From Clostridia bacterium (lineage in GTDB: Bacteria > Bacillota_A > Clostridia > UMGS1883 > HGM11501), in assembly GCA_017536285.1 (NCBI GenBank), contig JAFXHP010000104.1:1-15948 (forward strand): DNA of 15,948 bases, given 5' to 3'. The position numbers and the translations under genes are program-made. This document shows positions 7,739 to 15,308 of the stretch, in pieces; position 1 is the first letter of the stretch, and the number at the start of each line of letters is the position of its first letter. The notes beneath the pieces are model-generated. The model worked only from the letters and a program-made list of their open reading frames with translations, did not search any database and was not told where the DNA came from.

Positions 7739-8570
7739 ATTCTGAAGGAGATTGGTTTGTGAATTTTTTAAAGAGTCTTGAAAAGTATAATGGGTTATCA
7801 TAGCCTACGGCATAGGCTATTTCGGTTATATTTTTTTCAGTGCTTTCAAGGTAAGCTTTTGCGGCAGAGATGCGAAGTGACAAAATGTATTGCATGGGGG
7901 TTACTTTCATTATTCTCCTGAAACTGTGGATGAACCAGTTTTTGCTTATACTTCGTTCTGTTGCATAAGCTTCAATGCTTATATCTTTTTGGTAGTTTTC
8001 CGTAAAATAGGAAACTGCTCTCTCAATTTCGTTTACCATATCGCTTCCGGGGGTGTTACTCTCTTTGATATAGCGGTTTATAACCAAGAATATATGATTT
8101 AGTAAAAGAGAAAGCATCTCTTCATAATTTGTTCGCTTAAGCTGAAGCTCTCGTATCAGCTGACGGTATATCCACTGATAATCGGGAGAAACCCCGGTGT
8201 AGAATATGTTTCCGTTTTCGGGAAGCTCATAATGTTTGAGCAGCAAGGGGACGTCCTTTCCGGTAAAATGCACCCAATATACGTCGGTTTTATCTTCCGG
8301 ATAATAGTAATACTGCATGGGGTCAAGAGGTCTGAATAAAATCATATGCCCTTGTGTTACAATGTGCTCGATTCCGTCAAAATAAAAATGTCCTTTGCCG
8401 GATGCTATATATATAAGCTGATAGTCACGTCTGCCCTCGGGATGCTCGGTTGTTATACCGGGGCGGGAATCTACAATGAAATGTCCACAGCAATTTATTT
8501 TGAGAGGACGTGACAAATCTTCTATGTCAGAAACTTTATCTGTGCTCAAGTATGCTACGTTCATAATCAT
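7716..8570 (-). CDS. AraC-family transcriptional regulator of module 2
   Basis: This 284-residue regulator has an N-terminal cupin-type ligand-binding domain (about 35-110: YQLIYIASGKGHFYFDG, VTQGHMILFRPLDPMQYYYYP, VYWVHFTG), a helical linker, and a C-terminal AraC/XylS pair of helix-turn-helix motifs in the last 100 residues (ISIEAYATERSISKNWFIHS; ITEIAYAVGYDNPLYFSRLF, ending QSPSEYRKHRQD). The frame is open further upstream to a TTG at 8621, but the gene's own promoter (8593-8621) overlaps that stretch, and an AGAAGGGAG site (8587-8579) sits 8 bases before the ATG at 8570, so I start there. A second ATG at 8564 is too far from the site. It is divergent from the enzyme gene at 8840 and is probably its regulator. 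Its sensing domain is only loosely like that of the module 1 regulator. Confidence 0.93.
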   Translation of the reverse strand: MIMNVAYLSTDKVSDIEDLSRPLKINCCGHFIVDSRPGITTEHPEGRRDYQLIYIASGKGHFYFDGIEHIVTQGHMILFRPLDPMQYYYYPEDKTDVYWVHFTGKDVPLLLKHYELPENGNIFYTGVSPDYQWIYRQLIRELQLKRTNYEEMLSLLLNHIFLVINRYIKESNTPGSDMVNEIERAVSYFTENYQKDISIEAYATERSISKNWFIHSFRRIMKVTPMQYILSLRISAAKAYLESTEKNITEIAYAVGYDNPLYFSRLFKKFTNQSPSEYRKHRQD

Positions 8571-8592
8571 GAAAATTACTCCCTTCTGAATA

Positions 8593-8621
8593 ATTATATA
8601 TGCTAATTGCGTTTTTTTCAA
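8593..8621 (-). promoter_or_regulatory. Promoter of the module 2 AraC gene
   Basis: On the minus strand TTGAAA (8621-8616), a 17-base spacer and TATAAT (8598-8593) form a near-consensus promoter. The predicted start near 8586 leaves a leader of only about 16 bases, with the ribosome binding site almost at the 5' end. Confidence 0.65.
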
Positions 8622-8663
8622 GGTTTAAAATTATTTTGTGCATGTTTTGAGATATTTTAGCTA

Positions 8664-8692
8664 TTGATAAGGGTGAGAAAATGCATTATAAT
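8664..8692 (+). promoter_or_regulatory. Distal candidate promoter of the module 2 enzyme operon
   Basis: TTGATA (8664-8669), a 17-base spacer and TATAAT (8687-8692) form a near-consensus promoter. Its transcript, starting near 8699, would run through the direct repeats at 8727-8770, so a protein bound there could block it. Confidence 0.5.
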
Positions 8693-8726
8693 AAAATACA
8701 GAAAATTATATAAATTACAACACGAG

Positions 8727-8770
8727 TGTACGATTTTATAATTTTTTCATTAAATATGTACGATTTTATA
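8727..8770. promoter_or_regulatory. Candidate AraC operator: 14-base direct repeat with 30-base period (module 2)
   Basis: TGTACGATTTTATA occurs exactly at 8727-8740 and 8757-8770. The period is 30 bases, close to three helical turns, so both copies face the same side of the DNA. The second copy ends at the base before the weak -35 position (8771-8776) of an extended -10 promoter. This is the geometry of an AraC-type activator site that contacts sigma factor. Confidence 0.65.
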
Positions 8771-8799
8771 TATAAATTTATTTTTTGTGGTGTTATAAT
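8771..8799 (+). promoter_or_regulatory. Proximal extended -10 promoter of the module 2 enzyme operon
   Basis: TGTTATAAT (8791-8799) is a perfect extended -10 box. The -35 position 17 bases upstream reads TATAAA, a poor match, so the promoter should depend on an activator; the direct repeat directly upstream fits that. The predicted start is near 8806. Confidence 0.6.
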
Positions 8800-8839
8800 C
8801 AGTTTAAGCTGATAAGTAATAAGAAGGGAAGGGTAAAAT

Positions 8840-11611
8840 ATGAAAAAAGCTTTGTGTATTCTTTTGTGCCTTGTAATCATGGCACCCACATTCTGTTTCG
8901 CTGAAGATGGCGATATGAATTTGGATGTTACCAAGGCAGACTTTGAGTTAAATGCTGAAAAAACTGAAAACGGTGTAAGGCTTAAAAACAGTGCCTATAT
9001 AGGATGGGCCGACGTTGATATGACAGGAGTTAAGTCTATCTCATTAGTTGCCGACTGCAAAATTGTTTCAAGCGAAAACGGAGAAACCTTCAGAATAAGA
9101 ATCGGCGATCCTTTAGAGGGAGATTGCGTTGGGTACATATCTGTTCACGATATGGATTCAAAGGATAAAATATATTCCGGAAACCTTTTGTATCCCGTAA
9201 GCGGCAAGGTAAAGCTTTATATTCAGACTACCTATATTTCCGACCAGGAAATTTATATAAAGGACGTTATTCTTTCGAAAGAGGAAGCACCAAGCGTTCC
9301 TTTAGTTCCTGATTCGACCATAGTTGACAACTATTCGGACACCTGGGTTGGAACCGACGCTCTGGGAAGAAAGCTGGCAGGCTATGAAGAAGTAGGCCCT
9401 GTAAAAGAAGGACTTCATGATGTCGGTATTTTTTATTGGGTAAACTTTGGTCTTAACGGAATTCCTGAAAGTGTTGTGACTTTGCAGGAAAAATTAATTG
9501 AAAAATACCCTGAGGCAAAGGACGATTATGACCATCCCGAGTGGCCTGAATCCAAGGGACTTTCAGGAGCATACTATTGGGGAGAACCGCTTTTAGGATT
9601 TTATCATTCGAGAGATTACTTTGTATATCGCCGTCATGCAGAAATGCTTTCGGCAGCAGGAGTTGACTTTCTTCTTTTTGACTGGTCCAACGGACAGGTC
9701 GTTTTCTGGAACAGCATGGAAGTTCTTCTTGAAGCATTCCTTGACGCAAAAAAAGAAGGTGTTGATATTCCGGAACTTTCGGCTCTTGGCCCCTGGGGGG
9801 GAGGAGAAAGATTTTGCCAGGCTGTATACTTAAGTATTATAAGGGAAGAAGCGTATGCTGATATCTGGTATCAGCTTGATGGTAAGTACCTGCTTATGAC
9901 ACCTTCGCCCGAGAGCAATTTTGAGCCGGGAGAAGACTTTTCAAGAAACGATATTATGGAAGATATTGTAGATAAATTCACCTTCCGCTATAATGGATAC
10001 AGAGGTGCAGGCGACAGTGAACCCACAGGTGCATGGAACTGGCTTCAGAACTATCCTCAGACCAAGTGGGGAGTAACATCTGACGGCAGAGTTGAGTGTG
10101 TGTCTGTAGGTACTGCAATCAACCACTCCTACGAATATGAATATGATGATAACGGCGTATTTTCTGATCCCTACACTAAGGGCAGAGGGTATTCCGAAGC
10201 GTTTGGTGATGACTTTAGACCTGAAGCTAAAAACATCGGCTATTTCTTCCGCGAACAGATTTCCCGTGCACTCTCGGTTGATCCTGCGATTGTATTAATT
10301 GACGGATGGAATGAATGGCAGAATGGCCGTCATAACGGTTATTCGGGATTTGAGAACGCATTTGTTGATACTTACAGCGAAGAAAAGAGCCGTGATATGG
10401 AGCCTTCACGAGGAAGTCTTCGTGATGACTATTATATGATGATGACAGACTTTATAAGAAAGTATAAGGGCGTAAGAAAAGCACCTGTCGCATCAGCGAA
10501 AAAGACCATTGACATAAATATGGGTAGCGAACAGTGGGCAGATGTTACTCCGCACTACCTGAATGTAGGAGGAGCTTATGAGCGTGACGATTACGGCCAC
10601 GTAAATCCCGAAACGGGAGAAAACTATCGTTATGTCACAAAGCTTTCAAACTACATTACGGGAGCAAAGGTTGCACGTGACGATGCAAACTATTACTTCC
10701 TTGTAGAAACAGAAGAGCCTATCAAAAAAGGCGACTCTTTCATGCATCTTTATATAGATGTTGACAGAAACAGAGCGACAGGCTGGGAAGGCTATGACTT
10801 CTCATTTAACGTATCGGGATTTGGCGAGCTTTCTGCCGCAGGCTATAACGGTGCATGGGCAAAGGTTGCTGCTTGCCCCACTAGCATGAAGGAAAACACA
10901 TTTATGGTTTCTATACCCATCTGGCTCCTTGGAGAAACCGTTTCCGATTTTGAATTTAAGTGGGCAGACGGAGCAGAAGAAAACGGAGATATTTTAAGAT
11001 TATACGAATTCGGCAGTGTTGCACCTCTCGGACGTTTTAATTATCTCTATACAGAAATTGAAGAAGCTTCCCTTGATGAAACAACCAGAAAGGCACTTTC
11101 AGATACTTCGGTATTTAGGGCGGGAAGTGCGAAAATGAATGTAAACGGCGGAGAAATGTATGTAAACGAGTCAGATATAAGGGTAAATTCTTTTGAAGAA
11201 AACGGCGTTTTATATGTACCCCTCTTTGCGGCAGAGGAAATCTTGGGATATGGTGAAACTAAGGTTGAGTATTATTCCGACCTTAATATGGTTTTTGTAA
11301 AGAACTTTAACTTGGGACTTTCAGATGAACCTCTGGCAGACTACAGAGGTAACAAATCAATTCGTGCACAGATTGAAGATTATATCTGGTCATGCAATGT
11401 TATAGCTTCAGCTGAAGTAAGAGTAAACGGAAAGGCAAATTATCTTTCTGCAGTATGTAAAAATATTGACGGAATAATTTACCTGCCATATACATATTTT
11501 GCCGATGTATTCGGATGGAAGGCAGAAAGTCTAGGTAACGGAATTTATGCTGTATCTAGCCATGAAATAGATAAAAATGCAGCACTTTCTGCTGCAGCAT
11601 TACTTGATTAA
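8840..11611 (+). CDS. Secreted multidomain GH71/GH99-like protein with CBM9-like and CuAO_N1 domains (module 2)
   Basis: This 923-residue protein is a full-length paralogue of the protein encoded at 2100-4820 with the same domain order: signal peptide (cleavage near CFA-ED, residue 21), CBM6-like region (about 40-146), barrel-like catalytic region (about 160-550), CBM9-like domain (about 562-740; HLYIDVDRNRATGWEGYD is identical) and CuAO_N1 domain (about 766-923). The candidate catalytic residues are kept: D281 in FDWSNG and E492 in DGWNEW (488-493). Most of the length difference is an insertion of about 17 residues inside the CuAO_N1 domain (around SDEPLADYRGNKSIR). Loops near the active region differ (NFGLNGIPESVV against NWTVTDIHNARIP), so the substrates may differ. 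The ATG follows a GGGAAGGG site (8826-8833). It is followed by the F5/8C gene 13 bases downstream. Function is inferred as extracellular glycan cleavage. Confidence 0.75.
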   Translation: MKKALCILLCLVIMAPTFCFAEDGDMNLDVTKADFELNAEKTENGVRLKNSAYIGWADVDMTGVKSISLVADCKIVSSENGETFRIRIGDPLEGDCVGYISVHDMDSKDKIYSGNLLYPVSGKVKLYIQTTYISDQEIYIKDVILSKEEAPSVPLVPDSTIVDNYSDTWVGTDALGRKLAGYEEVGPVKEGLHDVGIFYWVNFGLNGIPESVVTLQEKLIEKYPEAKDDYDHPEWPESKGLSGAYYWGEPLLGFYHSRDYFVYRRHAEMLSAAGVDFLLFDWSNGQVVFWNSMEVLLEAFLDAKKEGVDIPELSALGPWGGGERFCQAVYLSIIREEAYADIWYQLDGKYLLMTPSPESNFEPGEDFSRNDIMEDIVDKFTFRYNGYRGAGDSEPTGAWNWLQNYPQTKWGVTSDGRVECVSVGTAINHSYEYEYDDNGVFSDPYTKGRGYSEAFGDDFRPEAKNIGYFFREQISRALSVDPAIVLIDGWNEWQNGRHNGYSGFENAFVDTYSEEKSRDMEPSRGSLRDDYYMMMTDFIRKYKGVRKAPVASAKKTIDINMGSEQWADVTPHYLNVGGAYERDDYGHVNPETGENYRYVTKLSNYITGAKVARDDANYYFLVETEEPIKKGDSFMHLYIDVDRNRATGWEGYDFSFNVSGFGELSAAGYNGAWAKVAACPTSMKENTFMVSIPIWLLGETVSDFEFKWADGAEENGDILRLYEFGSVAPLGRFNYLYTEIEEASLDETTRKALSDTSVFRAGSAKMNVNGGEMYVNESDIRVNSFEENGVLYVPLFAAEEILGYGETKVEYYSDLNMVFVKNFNLGLSDEPLADYRGNKSIRAQIEDYIWSCNVIASAEVRVNGKANYLSAVCKNIDGIIYLPYTYFADVFGWKAESLGNGIYAVSSHEIDKNAALSAAALLD

Positions 11612-11624
11612 GGAGGGACGGCAC

Positions 11625-13595
11625 ATGAAGAAAATATTTGCACTTACTTTAACATTAAGTCTTATAATAAGCGTTATATGCTGCCTTCCCGTATCTGCGT
11701 CTGAAGCATATACCGACGCAAAGAGCTGGGAAATAAAGGCATCCAGCGACGGAATGGGCGGAATATCGGGAGCATTTGACAATAACGAAAAAAGCTTCTG
11801 GCATACGAGCTACACCGTAGAAAACGGACAGATTGTAAGTAAGGATGAGTGTCCTCATATAATTACAATAGTATTCCCCGATGAAAGAGAAGCTTCCGGC
11901 ATAAGCTATGTTCCGAGAAAAGACGAATCCTCTGCAGGTATATGGAAAAAGGCTGAATTTTACACTTCTAAAGACGGTGCAGAATACAAACTTTCTGCAA
12001 CTGTGACACTGGATTTTGATACCGTTTTAAGAACGAGAGAAGAAGTGACCTTTAAAATCGAAAAGGGAACATATAAGGCTCTTATGATAAAGGTAACGGA
12101 AGCTCAGGGTAATTACGGAACAGCGGCGGAGATAAAAATCCTTAAGGGAGATGTGGTTGACGGCTCATCTTCAAATACTCTCGGCGGAGATAAGACAGAA
12201 ACCGTAACACCCGAGGAGACAGAGGTTGACGGAAAACTTAACACAAGCTATGTAAAGGGTAAAAAGGCATGGTCAATCACGGCGTCAAGCTGTGCATCCT
12301 TTACAACCCCAAAAGCAATGCTTGACGATAATAATGCAACCTTCTGGCACACAAATTACACTGCATCCGGTTCTACCATAACATCAAGTGATCCTCCACC
12401 TTATACAATCGAAATAAAGATGGATAAGGCGATTACGGCATCGGGCTTTGCCTATACCACAAGACCTTCGGGAAACAGCGGTAACTGGCTTTCCTGCGAG
12501 CTTTATGTATCTGATACCGATGAGGGAGAATATACCTTGGTTGAAACCTTTAGTTTTGATATCGGAACAGGAAAAAAGGACAGATTTTTCTCTGCAAACT
12601 TAAATATCAAAAAAGCAAAGCTTATTGTTGATACCAAAATGCACGGAACCTGTGCGGAAATCGACTTTATATCGCCATTAGCAGACTATGATACGGTGAA
12701 GCCTTCGGACTATCCATCTTATTCAAAGGAAAACGGACTTGTAAAGGTAGACCTTTCCGTAGCCGGAATTTCTGCAAACGTTGAATCCTGGGTTGACAAT
12801 CATCCTCAGCTTATGATTGACGGAACAAGCCGTTTCTGGCAGAGTGCTACCCATGAAAGTGCTCCCTTCATCGTTGATTTAAGTCTGATGAACGAAATAA
12901 AGATTTCAAGAATCAATATGACGCCCCGTGGCTCCTCCGACTGGCACGGAACCTGGGAGAAATATAATATCTATGCGTCATTGGATGGCGAAAACTACAC
13001 ACTTGTAAAGGAAAATCTTTCAAATGCCCGCTCGGCAAACGTAAAGCTTATCGTATTTGATGAGGCGGTTACAGCAAGATTCCTTCGTTTTGAAATTTTA
13101 GAGGGATTCACAAACAAGGCAGCCTGTGCAGAACTTGAAATTTACGAGACCAAAAAGGACAAAGAAGAAAGACTTTTAAAAGCTCAGGAAAAATATGTAT
13201 TAACCGTTGACAAAAATGAAATTTACGTTAAGAAAAACGGCAGTGAAAAAACGGTTACAACCGACGTTGCACCATACATCGTAAGCGGAAGCACAATGAT
13301 TCCTTTAAGAGGACTCTTGGAGGAAATGGGAGCTGAAGTTTTATGGGAAGGTGAAGAGCAGAAAGTTACAATTAAAAAGGACGGTAAGGTTATCCATATC
13401 CAGATATGGAACAACCTCGTAACCATTGAAGGCACCAAGTACGGAACGGTAAGATACACCCTTCCGCAGTATCCGAGGATTAAGGACGGAAGAACATTTA
13501 TACCTCTTCGCTTTGTATCTGAACATCTTGGCTATAACGTTTCCTGGAACGGCGAAACAAGAGAAATCACCATCGAAAGCAAAATAGCAGAATGA
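11625..13595 (+). CDS. Secreted three-repeat F5/8C (CBM32-like) carbohydrate-binding protein with CuAO_N1 domain
   Basis: This 656-residue protein is the paralogue of the protein encoded at 4836-7436. It has a signal peptide (cleavage near VSA-SE, residue 26), F5/8C-type sandwiches at about 28-170, 207-350 and 370-515, and a CuAO_N1 domain at about 521-656 (TMIPLRGLLEEMGAEVLW; TFIPLRFVSEHLGYNVSW). The first and last F5/8C domains match those of the paralogue one to one; only one middle domain is present instead of two. I start at 11625 because AGGAGGG (11611-11617) lies 7 bases upstream, whereas the open frame reaching back to 11577 would overlap the previous gene with no site. It has no catalytic residues or module, so a glycan-binding or tethering role beside the enzyme is the best guess. 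A strong terminator follows. Confidence 0.8.
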   Translation: MKKIFALTLTLSLIISVICCLPVSASEAYTDAKSWEIKASSDGMGGISGAFDNNEKSFWHTSYTVENGQIVSKDECPHIITIVFPDEREASGISYVPRKDESSAGIWKKAEFYTSKDGAEYKLSATVTLDFDTVLRTREEVTFKIEKGTYKALMIKVTEAQGNYGTAAEIKILKGDVVDGSSSNTLGGDKTETVTPEETEVDGKLNTSYVKGKKAWSITASSCASFTTPKAMLDDNNATFWHTNYTASGSTITSSDPPPYTIEIKMDKAITASGFAYTTRPSGNSGNWLSCELYVSDTDEGEYTLVETFSFDIGTGKKDRFFSANLNIKKAKLIVDTKMHGTCAEIDFISPLADYDTVKPSDYPSYSKENGLVKVDLSVAGISANVESWVDNHPQLMIDGTSRFWQSATHESAPFIVDLSLMNEIKISRINMTPRGSSDWHGTWEKYNIYASLDGENYTLVKENLSNARSANVKLIVFDEAVTARFLRFEILEGFTNKAACAELEIYETKKDKEERLLKAQEKYVLTVDKNEIYVKKNGSEKTVTTDVAPYIVSGSTMIPLRGLLEEMGAEVLWEGEEQKVTIKKDGKVIHIQIWNNLVTIEGTKYGTVRYTLPQYPRIKDGRTFIPLRFVSEHLGYNVSWNGETREITIESKIAE

Positions 13596-13598
13596 CTT

Positions 13599-13630
13599 AA
13601 AGTTGCCACGAAAATGCGTGGCAACTTTTT
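13599..13630 (+). terminator. Intrinsic terminator of the module 2 operon
   Basis: A perfect 12-bp stem (13599-13610 with 13617-13628) with a 6-base AAAATG loop is followed by a T run. It begins 3 bases after the stop codon. Confidence 0.9.
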
Positions 13631-13631
13631 G

Positions 13632-13660
13632 TTTACTAAAAAGAGATTGTATGTTAAAAT
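13632..13660 (+). promoter_or_regulatory. Promoter of the ferredoxin/ASKHA gene
   Basis: TTTACT (13632-13637), a 17-base spacer and an extended -10 box TGTTAAAAT (13652-13660). It starts just after the terminator of the previous operon. The predicted start near 13667 leaves a very short leader that begins almost at the ribosome binding site. Confidence 0.5.
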
Positions 13661-13681
13661 ATTAGAAAGGAGGTGTGTGCT

Positions 13682-15118
13682 TTGCCGATTCTCAAAATAG
13701 AAGATGTCACTTTTGAGTTTGAAGAAAACCTTAATGTAAAAGAAATTTTGAAAAATACAAAAAAATCTTCAATGCCTTGTGGCGGTCACGGAAAGTGTGG
13801 TAAATGTAAAGTATATGCCAAAGGGTGTTTTAATCCTCCAACGGCGGATGAATTAAGTCTGCTTGCGAAAAGTGAGCTTGAAAAAGGAATTCGTCTTGCC
13901 TGTTGTCTTAAAGCTTTTGGAGACGGAGAGATACGCATTTTTGAAGGCATTTCGGAAAATGTAATAATATCAGACGGAATTTTGCCGGCAATAACCATTA
14001 ATCCTGTTTTTTCACGTTATGGCGTAGCAATTGACATAGGCACCACCACCGTTTGTGCAAGGCTCTATGATTCAAAGGGAGCTTTGCTTTCAGAAAGCAG
14101 CCGCTTAAACTCCCAGAAAAGGTTTGGCTATGATGTGGTAAGCAGAATTGAAGCACAGCTTTCAGGAAAGGGAAAGATTCTTTCTGCTCTTGTGAGAGAG
14201 GATATAACAAGCCTGATACTTGATATGGCAAAGCATGCTGAAATCAATCCAGGATATATTGACAGGGCGGTAATAACCGGAAATACGGTAATGCTTCATC
14301 TGCTCACTAATACCGATACAACACCGCTATCTTGTGCCCCTTTTACCACAAAGCGGCTTTTCGGAAATATACTTACGGCATATGAGGTGGGAATCTCCGC
14401 CTTAAGGGGAGATGCTGAAATTTACATTCCGCCGTGTATATCGGCCTTTGTAGGGGCAGATATGGTATGTGCACTCTTAGCGTCTGAAATAACGGATAAA
14501 GAAGGGATACATCTTTTAGCAGATATAGGCACAAACGGAGAAATGGCACTTTGTAAGGACGGAAGGCTTACCGTTTGTTCAACTGCGGCAGGACCGGCAT
14601 TTGAAGGAGTGGGAATAAAGTGCGGAGTGCAGGGCGGAAAAGGTGCTGTTGACAAGGTATGGCTTGAAAACGGAAAAATTGCTTTTCATGTAATAGGAGA
14701 TGAAAGTCCTGCAGGAATCTGCGGAAGCGGAATTATAGATGCTGTAGCAAGTCTTATAAAAAAAGGAACTGTTGATAAAACCGGCTATATGGAAAAAGTT
14801 TTTGATATATGCGAAGATGTTTTCATTACGCCCGAGGATATAAGGCAGATACAACTTGCCAAAAGTGCCGTTTTTTCAGGGATAGAAACGCTTTTGCATT
14901 TTGAAAATGTGAAGACTTTGGAAATCGGCAGTGTAGTTATTTGTGGAGGTTTCGGAAAAACGCTTAACCTTTATTCGGCTGAAACGATAGGTCTCTTCCC
15001 GAAAGGAATAAAGGAAAAAACAAAGTGCATAGGAAATGGCGCCGTTATGGGGGCGGCAATGCTTCTTTTAAGTGAGGAGATGCTTGAAAAAGCCAATGAA
15101 ATTTCAAAAAAGCAGTGA
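13682..15118 (+). CDS. [2Fe-2S] ferredoxin/ASKHA-domain corrinoid-protein reductive activator (RACo-like, DUF4445 family)
   Basis: RACo-type proteins use ATP to re-reduce inactive Co(II) corrinoid on methyl-transfer proteins, with electrons passing through the N-terminal iron-sulfur cluster. Here residues 1-90 are a ferredoxin domain with C33, C39, C42 and C74 (PCGGHGKCGKCK and RLACC) as cluster ligands. An ASKHA ATPase follows: phosphate-1 motif DIGTTT from D118, LLADIGTNGE with D281, and the GICGSG loop at 345-350. The C-terminal VICGGFG and GNGAVMGAAMLLLS segments are typical of the family. At 478 residues it is shorter than well-studied RACo proteins of about 600, with little linker between the two parts. 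The start is the TTG at 13682, 8 bases after AGGAGG (13668-13673); an in-frame GTG at 13673 lies inside that site. No corrinoid protein or methyltransferase is nearby, so its partner is unknown. It is transcribed alone. Confidence 0.85.
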   Translation: MPILKIEDVTFEFEENLNVKEILKNTKKSSMPCGGHGKCGKCKVYAKGCFNPPTADELSLLAKSELEKGIRLACCLKAFGDGEIRIFEGISENVIISDGILPAITINPVFSRYGVAIDIGTTTVCARLYDSKGALLSESSRLNSQKRFGYDVVSRIEAQLSGKGKILSALVREDITSLILDMAKHAEINPGYIDRAVITGNTVMLHLLTNTDTTPLSCAPFTTKRLFGNILTAYEVGISALRGDAEIYIPPCISAFVGADMVCALLASEITDKEGIHLLADIGTNGEMALCKDGRLTVCSTAAGPAFEGVGIKCGVQGGKGAVDKVWLENGKIAFHVIGDESPAGICGSGIIDAVASLIKKGTVDKTGYMEKVFDICEDVFITPEDIRQIQLAKSAVFSGIETLLHFENVKTLEIGSVVICGGFGKTLNLYSAETIGLFPKGIKEKTKCIGNGAVMGAAMLLLSEEMLEKANEISKKQ

Positions 15119-15175
15119 CAATTTCCCTTGCCGAAAGTAGTTTTTTCACAGAAGAATATATTAAAAATATGATGT

Positions 15176-15209
15176 TTTAACGGAGTGCATAAATACTCCG
15201 TTAAATTTT
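15176..15209 (+). terminator. Intrinsic terminator after the ferredoxin/ASKHA gene
   Basis: An 11-bp stem (15176-15186 with 15195-15205) with an 8-base loop and a short T run after it. It lies 57 bases beyond the stop codon. Confidence 0.7.
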
Positions 15210-15252
15210 ACTCTTTTGACAAAATAAAGACAAAGAATTTTTCGTTTTTGTC

Positions 15253-15281
15253 TTGCAAAAGACATTTGATAATGTTATACT
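15253..15281 (+). promoter_or_regulatory. Promoter of the GNAT-esterase operon
   Basis: TTGCAA (15253-15258), a 17-base spacer and an extended -10 box TGTTATACT (15273-15281). The predicted start is near 15288, about 20 bases before the ATG. Confidence 0.55.
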
Positions 15282-15308
15282 GTCGGTGTATTGAAAGCAG
15301 GTGGAACA

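Noticed and set aside
7313..7801. A 162-codon minus-strand open frame across the palindromic region
   Set aside because: It overlaps the ends of two well-supported genes, reads through several perfect hairpins, has no ribosome binding site and no recognisable domain. It is a by-product of the repeat-like sequence.
8571..8621. N-terminal extension of the module 2 AraC protein to a TTG at 8621
   Set aside because: The gene's own TTGAAA-17-TATAAT promoter overlaps this stretch, and a good ribosome binding site precedes the ATG at 8570.
11577..11624. Earlier start of the second F5/8C protein
   Set aside because: It would overlap the end of the previous gene and place 16 residues before an otherwise normal signal peptide; AGGAGGG points to 11625.
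13673..13681. GTG start for the ferredoxin/ASKHA protein
   Set aside because: The GTG lies inside the AGGAGGT ribosome binding site; the TTG at 13682 has the right spacing.
15227..15264. Alternative hairpins (15227-15234 with 15247-15254, or 15249-15254 with 15259-15264) resembling an attenuator
   Set aside because: They lie upstream of the predicted start of the GNAT operon and overlap its -35 box, so they would not be in its leader. The stems are short and AT-rich.
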